The position numbers and the translations under genes are program-made. From NCBI GenBank assembly GCA_019115745.1, contig DXDA01000023.1, positions 1 through 50,230 of the forward strand: 50,230 nt of DNA, in the 5' to 3' direction. The DNA is from Candidatus Alistipes intestinigallinarum. GTDB taxonomy: Bacteria > Bacteroidota > Bacteroidia > Bacteroidales > Rikenellaceae. This document shows, one piece after another, positions 1 through 8,577 of this stretch (position 1 is its first letter; every line of letters begins with the position of its first letter). The notes beneath the pieces are model-generated. The model was given only the letters and a program-made list of their open reading frames with translations, had not been told where the DNA came from and ran no database searches.

Positions 1-33
1 TGTTAAAAAATGGCGGAAGTCCCGAAATTATTT

Positions 34-41
34 TATCTTTG
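34..41 (+). promoter_or_regulatory. Candidate -7 promoter box for the GAG operon
   Basis: TATCTTTG fits the Bacteroidota -7 consensus TAnnTTTG. The expected -33 TTTG about 20 nt upstream is not clear; only ATGG lies there. If used, the GH88 gene would have a 5' leader of roughly 115 to 120 nt, and the operon would begin with GH88 rather than with genes left of the window. Confidence 0.45.
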
Positions 42-164
42 TACGCAAAGTGCGGTTTTGTTAGTGAAAAAAATCGGTAACGAAAGGGGCTGTTTGCCCT
101 GATTCGCATACATATATGTAATAATTGTGCATTTGTGTAACTATTGACCATCAAAATCGAATTT

Positions 165-1379
165 ATGACAGTTTTAACCAAATGGGCGGCAGCCCTGCTC
201 GTAGCCGGGGGAGCCGTAGCCTGCTCGCAGGCCCCGGAAAAAGTTTCGATCATCGACGAAAATATCGCCGTGGCCCAGCAACAGCTCGCCATGCTGGCCG
301 ATTCGAGCGAAATGACCGGCACGATCCGCATCCCCTCGACCTATAAGAACGGACGCATCGACTATGTCCCCACGGATGACTGGGTGAGCGGATTCTTCGC
401 CGGAAACCTCTGGTACATGTACGAACTCACGGGTGACGAAGCCTGGGCCGAGCGTGCGCGCAAGCATACCGAGATTCTCGATTCGATCCAGTACCTGCAG
501 TGGCACCACGATGTCGGGTTCATGATCTACGACAGCTACGGCAACGGCCTGCGCCTGAAGAACATTCCGGGTTACAAGGAGGTGATCGTGCAGGCCGCGA
601 AGTCGTTGTCGACGCGTTTCCGCGAGGTGCCGGGCGTCATCCAGTCGTGGGATGCCGACCGCGGCTGGCAGGGCGAGCGCGGGTGGCAGTGCCCGGTGAT
701 CATCGACAACATGATGAACCTCGAACTGATGTTCAAGGCCACGGAGTTCTCGGGGGACAGCACCTTCTACAACATGGCCGTGAAACATGCCGACCGGACG
801 ATGCAGGAGCACTTCCGCGACGATTACAGTTGCTATCACGTCGTGGACTATGACCTGACGGACGGACACGTCCGGGGGCGCTGCACGGCCCAGGGTTATG
901 CCGATGATTCGGCCTGGGCGCGCGGGCAGGCGTGGGCCGTCTACGGCTATACGACCTGCTATCGCTATACGGGCGACAAACGCTACCTGGACCATGCGGA
1001 GAAGGTGGCAGCCTTCATGCTCAACGACAAGAACATGCCCGAGGATCTGGTGCCCTATTGGGACTACGATGCGCCGAACATCCCCGACGAGCCGCGTGAT
1101 GCCTCGACGGCCGCCGTGCTGGCTTCGGCCCTTTACGAAATGTATACCTACACGAACAACGAACTCTACAGGCAGAAGGCCGACAAGATGATCGAGTCGC
1201 TGTCGTCGCCGGCTTACCGGGCTCCGGTGGGCGAGAACGGCGGGTTCCTGCTGATGCACTCCGTGGGGAGCATCCCGCACGGCAGCAACATCGACGTGCC
1301 GCTGAACTATGCCGACTACTACTTCCTCGAAGCGCTGATCCGCAAGGGCCACATCGAGAAGGGGGAACCGTTGTTCTAA
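165..1379 (+). CDS. GH88 unsaturated glucuronyl hydrolase, lipoprotein
   Basis: A 404-residue glycoside hydrolase of family 88. The family hydrates the double bond of 4,5-unsaturated uronic acids at the non-reducing end of lyase products, releasing 4-deoxy-5-keto-uronate. The N-terminus is a lipoprotein signal with a cysteine after GGAVA, which suggests membrane anchoring. The two family aspartates are recognisable: D116 in HHDVGF and D181 in IIDNMMN, matching Asp88 and Asp149 of the Bacillus enzyme from memory. ATG at 165 was chosen because it gives a clean signal peptide; a TTG at 144 would add seven non-signal residues. It is first in a plus-strand operon, 15 nt before a PL8 lyase whose products it would hydrolyse. 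Family is secure; the exact preferred disaccharide is not readable from sequence. Confidence 0.93.
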   Translation: MTVLTKWAAALLVAGGAVACSQAPEKVSIIDENIAVAQQQLAMLADSSEMTGTIRIPSTYKNGRIDYVPTDDWVSGFFAGNLWYMYELTGDEAWAERARKHTEILDSIQYLQWHHDVGFMIYDSYGNGLRLKNIPGYKEVIVQAAKSLSTRFREVPGVIQSWDADRGWQGERGWQCPVIIDNMMNLELMFKATEFSGDSTFYNMAVKHADRTMQEHFRDDYSCYHVVDYDLTDGHVRGRCTAQGYADDSAWARGQAWAVYGYTTCYRYTGDKRYLDHAEKVAAFMLNDKNMPEDLVPYWDYDAPNIPDEPRDASTAAVLASALYEMYTYTNNELYRQKADKMIESLSSPAYRAPVGENGGFLLMHSVGSIPHGSNIDVPLNYADYYFLEALIRKGHIEKGEPLF

Positions 1380-1394
1380 ACCGGAAAGGAATCG

Positions 1395-4300
1395 ATGCAT
1401 AAACTGATTTTTCTGGCCGCGGCGGCGGTGTGGGGCTGGACCGCATCGGCGCAGCCTCTGGAGGAGGTTACCGATGCGCGGATCCTCTCGTTCGAGGAGT
1501 CCGCGGCGCCTTTCGAGGCGTCGCGCGGCTCCTCGCTGGAGCTCTCCGGCGACCACTACAAGCACGGCAGCCATTCGCTCCGCTGGCGGTGGACGCGTGC
1601 GGGAGCGCAGGTGCGCATCGAAGCCCCGATCGGCTATCTGTCGAAAAACCCCAATCCGCGGGAGACGTCGGTCTCGACCTTCGTCTTCTGGGTCTATGCC
1701 CCGAAGGCGTTGGAGGGGACGCTGCGTTTCGAGTTCCGCAAGGAGGGCCGGACGTGCGCGTGGTTCGATTATGGACTCTCGTTCACGGGCTGGCGCGGGG
1801 CCTGGGTGGCCTTCGACCGCGACATGCAGGGAACCCCCGAGGAGGGGATGGACGAGGTGGTTGTTACGGTCGAGGGGGCGCGCCGGGGCGAACTCTACTT
1901 CGACCACTGGATCCTCTCGTCGTTCCAGGACGTGCGGCACCATACGGCGGATTTCCAGGCTCCGTTCATCAATGCGGAGACCACGAGCCACTGGCTCGTG
2001 CTGCTGCAGTCGTGGCGCAATCCGATGCCGGCGGCCCCGGCGACGCTCGACGAGGCTGCGGAGCGCGACATGGCGACCGTCGAGAAGCGCCTGCGCGAAC
2101 TGCTCCTCGACGGGAAGAAACCCCTGCCGATCGAGACGCTGCGCAAGCGTTTCGCGTCGTACGGCATTACGGAGAATCGGGACGGAACGCTGCGCGGCAA
2201 GCCGATCTGGTTTGTGCGTTATGCCGAAACCTATATCAACCTCGGGCACCCCTCGGTGGCGAAGCTCTTCGCCGGGAACGGGCAGTTGCTGCGGGGGTAT
2301 AACGATTTTCTGTTCCAGATTGCCGTGGCGCACGACGCCGCGCAGGACCCTGCCGAACGGGCGGAGCTGGAACGCATGTATATCCTGCTGACGCGGCACC
2401 TGCTGGACCAGGGCTTCGCGGCGGGCAGCGCACTGGGAACCCTGCACCATCTGGGTTACAGTATGCGCAACTTCTATACGGCTCCGGTCATCATGCGCGA
2501 CGTGTTGCGCGAGGCGGGGCTGGAGCACGCGGTGCAGCAGGCGATGGAGTGGTTCTCGGGGGTCGGTGAAGTGAAACTGCCGCCGACGGTGCCCGGTATG
2601 GACATCGACGCCTTCAACACCTCGCTGATCGGGCGCCTGGCCAGCATCGTGCTGCTGCCGGATTCGCCGCAGAAGGAGGCCTACCTGACGGCCTTTTCGC
2701 GCTGGGTCGACAACGGTTACAAGGTCACGGAGGGGTCGAGTCCCTGCTTCAAGAGCGACGGTACGGTCTTCCACCATCGCCACCACTATCCGGCCTATGC
2801 CGTCGACGGCTTGAGCGGCGGCGGCGTGAATGCCGTGTGGCTGCTGTCGAAGACGCGCTTTGCGGTGAGCGAGGAGAGCCATGCGATTCTGAAACGGGCG
2901 CTGCTCGAAATGCGCTTCTACTGCAACCTGCGGTCGTTCCCGCTGGCGCTGTCGGGCCGTCATCCCGACGGCAAGGGGGCATTGGTCCCGTGGCATTACG
3001 CGCGGCTGGCCGTGGCGGGTTCGCCCGACGGACGGCAGGAGATCGACCCGGAGCTGGCGGCGGCCTACCTGCGGGTCTGCGACGGCGAGGACCGCTATAC
3101 GCGCCTCTTCGCGCAGCAGGGAATTGCGGCGGAACCGTCGCCCGAAGGGACCCATGTCTACGGTTACAACGCTTCGCTGTCGCACCGGCGCGGTGACTGG
3201 CTGGTCACGGTGGCCGGACACAGCCGCTACGTGTGGGCTGCGGAGATCTATCAGGGCTGCAACCACTACGGACGTTACCTGACGAACGGAAGCCTGCAAC
3301 TGCTCGGGGATGGGGATCCCGTGAGCGCCTTCGGCAGCGGATTCCGGCAGGAGGGTTGGGACTGGTGCCACATTCCCGGCACGACGGCTCTGGCCATCCC
3401 GATGGAGCAGATGAAGGCCGATATTCGCAACGTCGACACCTTCTCGGGCTACGAGGAGATGCTCTTGTCGGACGAGGCGTTCGTCGGGGGCGTGAGCCAC
3501 GAGGGGCGCAACGGCCTCTTCGCCATGAAGCTTCACGACCACGACAAGTATAACGGCACGCTGCGGGCCCGGAAGACGTTCTTCCTCTTCGACAACCGGG
3601 TGGTCTGCCTGGGTTCCGACATCGAGAACCGGGCCGAGGGCGGCGTGCATACGACGCTGTTCCAGAATTTTCTGGAGCATGAAGCCGATCCGGTGACGGT
3701 GAATGGCGAACGGGTGACGACCTTCCCCTATGTGGCGATCCTGCCGAAAGGGGCCGTTCTGCGGGACAACCTGCGGAACCTCTATGTGATTCCGGAGGGG
3801 AGGGTCTGCGTGACGAAGAGCCTCCAGCACTCGCTGCACGAGGAGACCGATGCCCCGACGGAGAACAATTTTGCGACGGCGTGGCTCGACCACGGCGAGG
3901 GGGCTGTCGACGGCGAGGGTTACGAATACCTGATGGTGGTGCACGCCTCGGACGACGAGGCGGCGCGCTATGCCGGGGAGCTGCCCTACGAGGTGCTGCG
4001 GCGCGATTCGACGGCCCATATCCTGCGTGACCGTCCGACGGGCATCGTGGGTTATGCGCTGTTCTGCGGCGGAGCGGTGAACGAGGGGCTGTTGGAACGG
4101 GTTTCGCAGCCGTCGCTGGTGATGATCGGCGGTGGGGAGGGCTCGTTGACGGTCAGCGTGGCCGATCCCGACCTGCGCTTCTACGAAGGCCCGAGCGACG
4201 AGGTGTTCGATGTCGACGGCAAACGCGTCGAGCGGAGCATCTATTCGCGGACGTGGATCGACAACCCTTCGGCGGCGTCCGAAGTGCAGGTGACGATCCG

Positions 4301-4427
4301 GGGCCGCTGGGCGCTGGCCGGTGAGGCGGAGAACTGCCGCGCGGCGGTGGACGGCGACCGGACGGTGCTGACCTTTACGTGCCGCGAGGGCGCTACGCGC
4401 GAAGTGAAACTCAACGAACTGAAATAG
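1395..4427 (+). CDS. PL8 chondroitin sulfate ABC-type lyase
   Basis: A 1010-residue secreted lyase, close in length to chondroitinase ABC I. It begins with a type I signal peptide ending near ASAQ, followed by a jelly-roll carbohydrate-binding N-terminal region (about residues 25-200), an alpha/alpha toroid catalytic domain and C-terminal beta domains. Catalytic candidates matching the chondroitinase ABC set are H461 and Y468 in HHRHHYPAYAVDG, R522 in LSGRHPDGKG and E617 in WAAEIYQG. PL8 enzymes cleave chondroitin, dermatan or hyaluronan by beta-elimination, leaving unsaturated uronate termini. The genes on both sides (GH88 upstream; sulfatase 8 nt downstream) act on those products. Endo or exo mode and the balance between chondroitin and dermatan cannot be set from sequence. 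Confidence 0.93.
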   Translation: MHKLIFLAAAAVWGWTASAQPLEEVTDARILSFEESAAPFEASRGSSLELSGDHYKHGSHSLRWRWTRAGAQVRIEAPIGYLSKNPNPRETSVSTFVFWVYAPKALEGTLRFEFRKEGRTCAWFDYGLSFTGWRGAWVAFDRDMQGTPEEGMDEVVVTVEGARRGELYFDHWILSSFQDVRHHTADFQAPFINAETTSHWLVLLQSWRNPMPAAPATLDEAAERDMATVEKRLRELLLDGKKPLPIETLRKRFASYGITENRDGTLRGKPIWFVRYAETYINLGHPSVAKLFAGNGQLLRGYNDFLFQIAVAHDAAQDPAERAELERMYILLTRHLLDQGFAAGSALGTLHHLGYSMRNFYTAPVIMRDVLREAGLEHAVQQAMEWFSGVGEVKLPPTVPGMDIDAFNTSLIGRLASIVLLPDSPQKEAYLTAFSRWVDNGYKVTEGSSPCFKSDGTVFHHRHHYPAYAVDGLSGGGVNAVWLLSKTRFAVSEESHAILKRALLEMRFYCNLRSFPLALSGRHPDGKGALVPWHYARLAVAGSPDGRQEIDPELAAAYLRVCDGEDRYTRLFAQQGIAAEPSPEGTHVYGYNASLSHRRGDWLVTVAGHSRYVWAAEIYQGCNHYGRYLTNGSLQLLGDGDPVSAFGSGFRQEGWDWCHIPGTTALAIPMEQMKADIRNVDTFSGYEEMLLSDEAFVGGVSHEGRNGLFAMKLHDHDKYNGTLRARKTFFLFDNRVVCLGSDIENRAEGGVHTTLFQNFLEHEADPVTVNGERVTTFPYVAILPKGAVLRDNLRNLYVIPEGRVCVTKSLQHSLHEETDAPTENNFATAWLDHGEGAVDGEGYEYLMVVHASDDEAARYAGELPYEVLRRDSTAHILRDRPTGIVGYALFCGGAVNEGLLERVSQPSLVMIGGGEGSLTVSVADPDLRFYEGPSDEVFDVDGKRVERSIYSRTWIDNPSAASEVQVTIRGRWALAGEAENCRAAVDGDRTVLTFTCREGATREVKLNELK

Positions 4428-4435
4428 TTGTAACC

Positions 4436-5980
4436 ATGTGGAAAACCAGGAATATGATTCCGTTTGCGGGGCTCGCCCTGACAGCCTGCGGGGCGTCGGT
4501 GGCCGAGCACCCCAACGTGATCTATGTGTTTCCGGACCAGTACCGCAACTCTTCGCTGGGATTCTGGTCCGATCCCGAGTTTGCCGGGCAGGTGGCCTGG
4601 CAGGGAGATCCGGTCGAGACGCCCAATCTGGACCGGTTTGCCCGGGAAGCCGTGGTGCTGAGTGAGGCCGTGAGCAACTTCCCGGTGAGCAGCCCGCACC
4701 GCGGAATGCTCCTCTCGGGGATGTATCCCGAACGCAACGGCGTGGTGTTGAACTGCATGTCGGAGCGTCCGGAGAGTTCGCTGCGCGAGGATGCCGAGTG
4801 TATCGGTGATGTCTTTTCGGCGGCGGGCTACGACTGCGCCTATATCGGCAAGCTCCATGTCGATTTCCCGACGAAGAACAACCCGCAGCGCCCGGGTACC
4901 TACGTGAGTGACATGGTGCCCGAATGGGATGCCTATACGCCGCCCGAACGCCGCCACGGATTCAACTACTGGTATTCGTACGGCACCTACGACGTGCACA
5001 AGCATCCTCACTACTGGGATACGGAGGGCCGGCGTCACGATGTGGACGAGTGGTCGCCGCAGCACGAAATCTCGAAGGCGATCGAATATATCGAAAACCG
5101 GGATGCACAGCGCGATTCCCGGAAGCCGTTCTTCATGATGGTGGGCATCAACCCGCCGCATTCGCCCTATGCCTCGACCGACGACTGCGACCTGGAGGGG
5201 TACGAACTCTACAAGGTGAAGTCGCTGACGGAGCTGCTCGTGCGCGGGAATGCCGACACGACGATGGCCAAGGCGGCTGCAGCGCGCTACTATTTCGCCA
5301 ATGTGAGCGGTATCGACCGGGAGTTCGGCCGTCTGATGAAGGTGCTGGACGAGATGGGACTGGCCGATAATACGATCGTCGTCTTTGCGTCGGACCACGG
5401 CGAGACGATGACCAGTCACTCGGTGAAGGACCCGAAGAACTCCATTTGGCGCGAATCGCTCAACATCCCTTTCCTGGTCCGTTATCCGGGACGGTTGGCG
5501 CATCGGGTGGACGACCTGCTGCTGTCAACGCCGGACATCATGCCCACGCTGCTGGGGCTGGCGGGGCTGGGCGAGCGGATTCCGGCGAGCGTCGAGGGGC
5601 GGGACTTCTCGGCCGTATTGCGGCAGGACGCCGTACAGCCCGAACGTCCGCGTGCGGCGCTCTACATGCGCAACCTTGACGGTGAACGCGATGCCGAGGG
5701 GCTGGTCCGCGGTTTCTTCCCCGAGGCGCGGGGGCTGAAGACCGCCACGCACACGATGGAGTTGTGCATCGACCGCGACGGAGCGCTGAAACGGGTGCTG
5801 CTGTACGACGATGTGCAGGACCCCTACCAGTTGCAGAACCTCGTGCCGGAGGAGCATCCGGAACTCTTTGCCTCGCTGTGCCGGGAACTGGCCGTGTTGT
5901 TGCGGGAGTCCGACGACGTATGGTTCCGCGAGCGGGTGCTGTCGGAACTGATTCCTTATGATACGGAAAACCAATCTTGA
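4436..5980 (+). CDS. S1-family sulfatase, serine type, lipoprotein
   Basis: A 514-residue alkaline-phosphatase-fold sulfatase. ATG at 4436 starts a lipoprotein signal (cysteine after LALTA), 8 nt after the lyase stop; an upstream in-frame ATG at 4379 lies inside the lyase and gives no signal. The formylglycine motif is S85-S-P-H-R89, so S85 would be oxidised by an anaerobic sulfatase-maturating radical SAM enzyme, which is not in this window. Other family marks are PNVIYVFPDQ near the N-terminus, YIGKLH, and SDHGETM with downstream metal ligands. In this operon it probably removes 4-O- or 6-O-sulfate from chondroitin oligosaccharides. The regiospecificity and S1 subfamily are not determined. 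Confidence 0.9.
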   Translation: MWKTRNMIPFAGLALTACGASVAEHPNVIYVFPDQYRNSSLGFWSDPEFAGQVAWQGDPVETPNLDRFAREAVVLSEAVSNFPVSSPHRGMLLSGMYPERNGVVLNCMSERPESSLREDAECIGDVFSAAGYDCAYIGKLHVDFPTKNNPQRPGTYVSDMVPEWDAYTPPERRHGFNYWYSYGTYDVHKHPHYWDTEGRRHDVDEWSPQHEISKAIEYIENRDAQRDSRKPFFMMVGINPPHSPYASTDDCDLEGYELYKVKSLTELLVRGNADTTMAKAAAARYYFANVSGIDREFGRLMKVLDEMGLADNTIVVFASDHGETMTSHSVKDPKNSIWRESLNIPFLVRYPGRLAHRVDDLLLSTPDIMPTLLGLAGLGERIPASVEGRDFSAVLRQDAVQPERPRAALYMRNLDGERDAEGLVRGFFPEARGLKTATHTMELCIDRDGALKRVLLYDDVQDPYQLQNLVPEEHPELFASLCRELAVLLRESDDVWFRERVLSELIPYDTENQS

Positions 5981-5987
5981 ATTGTCT

Positions 5988-8558
5988 ATGAATAAATTGT
6001 TTTTATGGATTGCAGCGGTTTCGGCCTTCGTGCTGCAATCGTGTGAGAAGACCGACGGGATCCAGGACGAGATCGACAACCTGCGGGACCGGGTGGCTGC
6101 TCTGGAATCGAAGGTCGGGGATGTGAACTCCGGCATTGCGGCGTTCCATCAACTGTTGACCAGTGAGAAAGTGATCGTCGGTGTCCAGGAGACCGACAAG
6201 GGATATGTGATCGAGATGAGTGACGGAAGCCAATATCCCGTGATCGAGGGTGAAAAACTCGACGTGCTGGTCCCGGTGCTTGGAATCGACGACGAGGGTT
6301 ATTGGACCGTGAGCCTGGACAACGGAGCCACCGTGACGCGGATCAAGGATGGAGAAGGCAAGGATGTTTCGGCCTGGCCCGTGGTTGATGGCGAGCATCA
6401 GCCCGATGCCGAGGGTATCACTCCGCAGTTGCGGGTTTCGGGCGATGGCGCCTGGGAGGTGAGCTACGATGGCGGAAGTTCATGGAGTGCGCTGCTGCAG
6501 GACGGCAAACCGGTCAATGCGGTCGGCGAGAATGTGGTCCTGGGCTACAGTTCGGTCTTCAAGACGGTGACGTACGATGAGGAGAACCACCTGTTTTCGG
6601 TCGAACTCGTTACGGGAGAGAAATGCTCCTTCCCGGTTTACGACACTTTCGATCTGACGATCGATGCCGGAGAGAACGAGACGTTCTTCCTGGGCGAGAC
6701 TCGGCAGTTCGAGGTCGTGCAGACAAATGTCGCCGAGGCGATGATTATCCGGCTCGAAGGTTGGAAGGCCGTGCTGGATGAGACAACTTTGACGGTTACG
6801 GCACCGTCGCAGGCACAGACGCAGACGGATTTTACGTTGTCGATTGCCGTCACCTCGGAGGAGGGTTATCTGAAGATCGTGCCGTTGAAGCTGACGTTGA
6901 AAAACAAAGCTTTGGATGCCAATGCCTGCGAGGCATGGCGAAATTTTAAGGCCGGAACTGCGGAGAACGTACTGCTCGATTTCTCGTATGCCGGTTACAA
7001 ACACGGCGAGGTCGCTCCTCCGGATGTCTGGGGGCTGGGTTACAAGGTCTACAACGTGCTTGACTACGGACTGGACCCTACGGGCGAGACCTCGTCGCGC
7101 AAGGCCTTCATCGCGTTGCTGAAGACGTTGAAACTTTATCGGGAGGTGTCGAGTGATCCAGCCAATCCGACGGCCAATGCGATCATCTACTTTCCCGAGG
7201 GGAAGTACGTCCTGCACAACGAAGAGGATAACACGCCGGTAGGTGACGGGACTTACACGAGTTCGGATATCATTATCCAGGGTGGTAATTTCGTCATCAA
7301 GGGCGCGGGCCGCGACAAGACGCAACTGATCATGGATTCCGAGAACTGGCCCAGTAATCCGGCTAACATGTGGACCTCGCCCATGATGCTCAATATCAAG
7401 CATAATTCGGGGACGACGAAAATCTCCGAGGTGACGGCCGATTCTCCGGCTGGCTCCTTTTCCGTCGAGGTGGGTGGAACCGGTAGCGTGAAAGCCGGCG
7501 ACTGGGTGTTGCTGAAGCTGGAGGATAGTTCGCCGGAACTCGTGGCTCAGGAGTTGGCTCCCTATGAGGTAGAGGGCAATATGGAGGATATTAATACCAT
7601 CCATATCGAGGATTACCACCAGGTGAAGTCGGTCAGCGGCAACACGGTGACCTTCTATGAGCCGTTGCTCTATGCTGTGGAGGCAAAATGGAACTGGACC
7701 CTGAATCAATACAAGTATTACGAAAACGTCGGCGTTGAGGATCTTATGTTCGTGGGCCATGCCAAGGACCATTTCGGCCATCACCTCGACTGGCGTGATG
7801 ACGGGGCCTACAAGCCGCTCAACATGATGCGTCTGACGAACTCGTGGATCCGCCGGGTTGATTTCGAGAGTGTGAGTGAGGCGGTTTCGATCGTGTCGAG
7901 TGCCAACTGCTCGGCCTACGACATTCGCATCACGGGCAAACGAGGCCACTCGGCAGTCCGTTCGCAGGGCTCCTCGCGGATCTTCATCGGCAAGATCATC
8001 GACCAGACAAGCGGCTATGAGTGTACCACATCGAGTGGGGCATCGGGAGACACTTTCCTGGACAATGCCGGACAATACCACGCCTCGGGAGTCTCGAATC
8101 CGGCCTTGGGTACGGTGCTGTGGAACAATACGTGGGGAACCGATGCGATGTTCGAATCGCACTCCAAGCAGCCGCGTGCGACGCTGGTGGACCGCTGTAC
8201 GGGCGGATTTGTGCAGTGGCGTTTCGGCGGCGATGATTCCAATGTTCCGAACCATCTGCGCGACCTGACGATCTGGAACATGAATGCCACGAATGCCAAA
8301 CATGAGTTTGTGGGGCGAGTTTTCAAATGGTGGTGGTCAAGCAATCTGTGGTGGAAGACGCTTCCTCCGATCATCGTGGGCTTCCATGGTCCCGGTGCGT
8401 CACAGGTGACCTTTGCCGAAAATGACGAGGATGGCAAACAACAGGTCGAATACCTCGAAGGCGACGGCATGAATCCTGTCGAACCTTTGTCGCTCTATGA
8501 GGCACAGTTGAACAACCGTCTGGGTTATGTTCCGGGCTGGCTGAACTCCTTGAAATAA
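5988..8558 (+). CDS. PL29-like lyase: DUF4988 lipoprotein with beta-helix
   Basis: An 856-residue surface-type lipoprotein. ATG at 5988 gives a lipobox ending LQSC; an upstream ATG at 5958 overlaps the sulfatase and hides the signal. A short predicted coiled coil follows (about residues 24-52, with IDNLRDRVAALESKV), then a DUF4988-type beta region, then from about residue 340 a long right-handed beta-helix-like part starting with YKVYNVLDYGLDPTGE. This architecture resembles the PL29 glycosaminoglycan lyase of Bacteroides thetaiotaomicron (BT_3328, recalled from memory). Position in an operon with PL8, GH88 and a sulfatase supports a role in chondroitin-type polymer breakdown at the cell surface. 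It could instead be a surface glycan-binding protein if the catalytic residues are absent, which I cannot check. Confidence 0.72.
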   Translation: MNKLFLWIAAVSAFVLQSCEKTDGIQDEIDNLRDRVAALESKVGDVNSGIAAFHQLLTSEKVIVGVQETDKGYVIEMSDGSQYPVIEGEKLDVLVPVLGIDDEGYWTVSLDNGATVTRIKDGEGKDVSAWPVVDGEHQPDAEGITPQLRVSGDGAWEVSYDGGSSWSALLQDGKPVNAVGENVVLGYSSVFKTVTYDEENHLFSVELVTGEKCSFPVYDTFDLTIDAGENETFFLGETRQFEVVQTNVAEAMIIRLEGWKAVLDETTLTVTAPSQAQTQTDFTLSIAVTSEEGYLKIVPLKLTLKNKALDANACEAWRNFKAGTAENVLLDFSYAGYKHGEVAPPDVWGLGYKVYNVLDYGLDPTGETSSRKAFIALLKTLKLYREVSSDPANPTANAIIYFPEGKYVLHNEEDNTPVGDGTYTSSDIIIQGGNFVIKGAGRDKTQLIMDSENWPSNPANMWTSPMMLNIKHNSGTTKISEVTADSPAGSFSVEVGGTGSVKAGDWVLLKLEDSSPELVAQELAPYEVEGNMEDINTIHIEDYHQVKSVSGNTVTFYEPLLYAVEAKWNWTLNQYKYYENVGVEDLMFVGHAKDHFGHHLDWRDDGAYKPLNMMRLTNSWIRRVDFESVSEAVSIVSSANCSAYDIRITGKRGHSAVRSQGSSRIFIGKIIDQTSGYECTTSSGASGDTFLDNAGQYHASGVSNPALGTVLWNNTWGTDAMFESHSKQPRATLVDRCTGGFVQWRFGGDDSNVPNHLRDLTIWNMNATNAKHEFVGRVFKWWWSSNLWWKTLPPIIVGFHGPGASQVTFAENDEDGKQQVEYLEGDGMNPVEPLSLYEAQLNNRLGYVPGWLNSLK

Positions 8559-8577
8559 TAACAACACACGATAAATT

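Noticed and set aside
174..4019. Very long open frame on the minus strand opposite GH88 and PL8
   Set aside because: It is antisense to two well-recognised enzymes, is arginine- and histidine-rich without domains, and is expected from GC-rich third positions on the coding strand.
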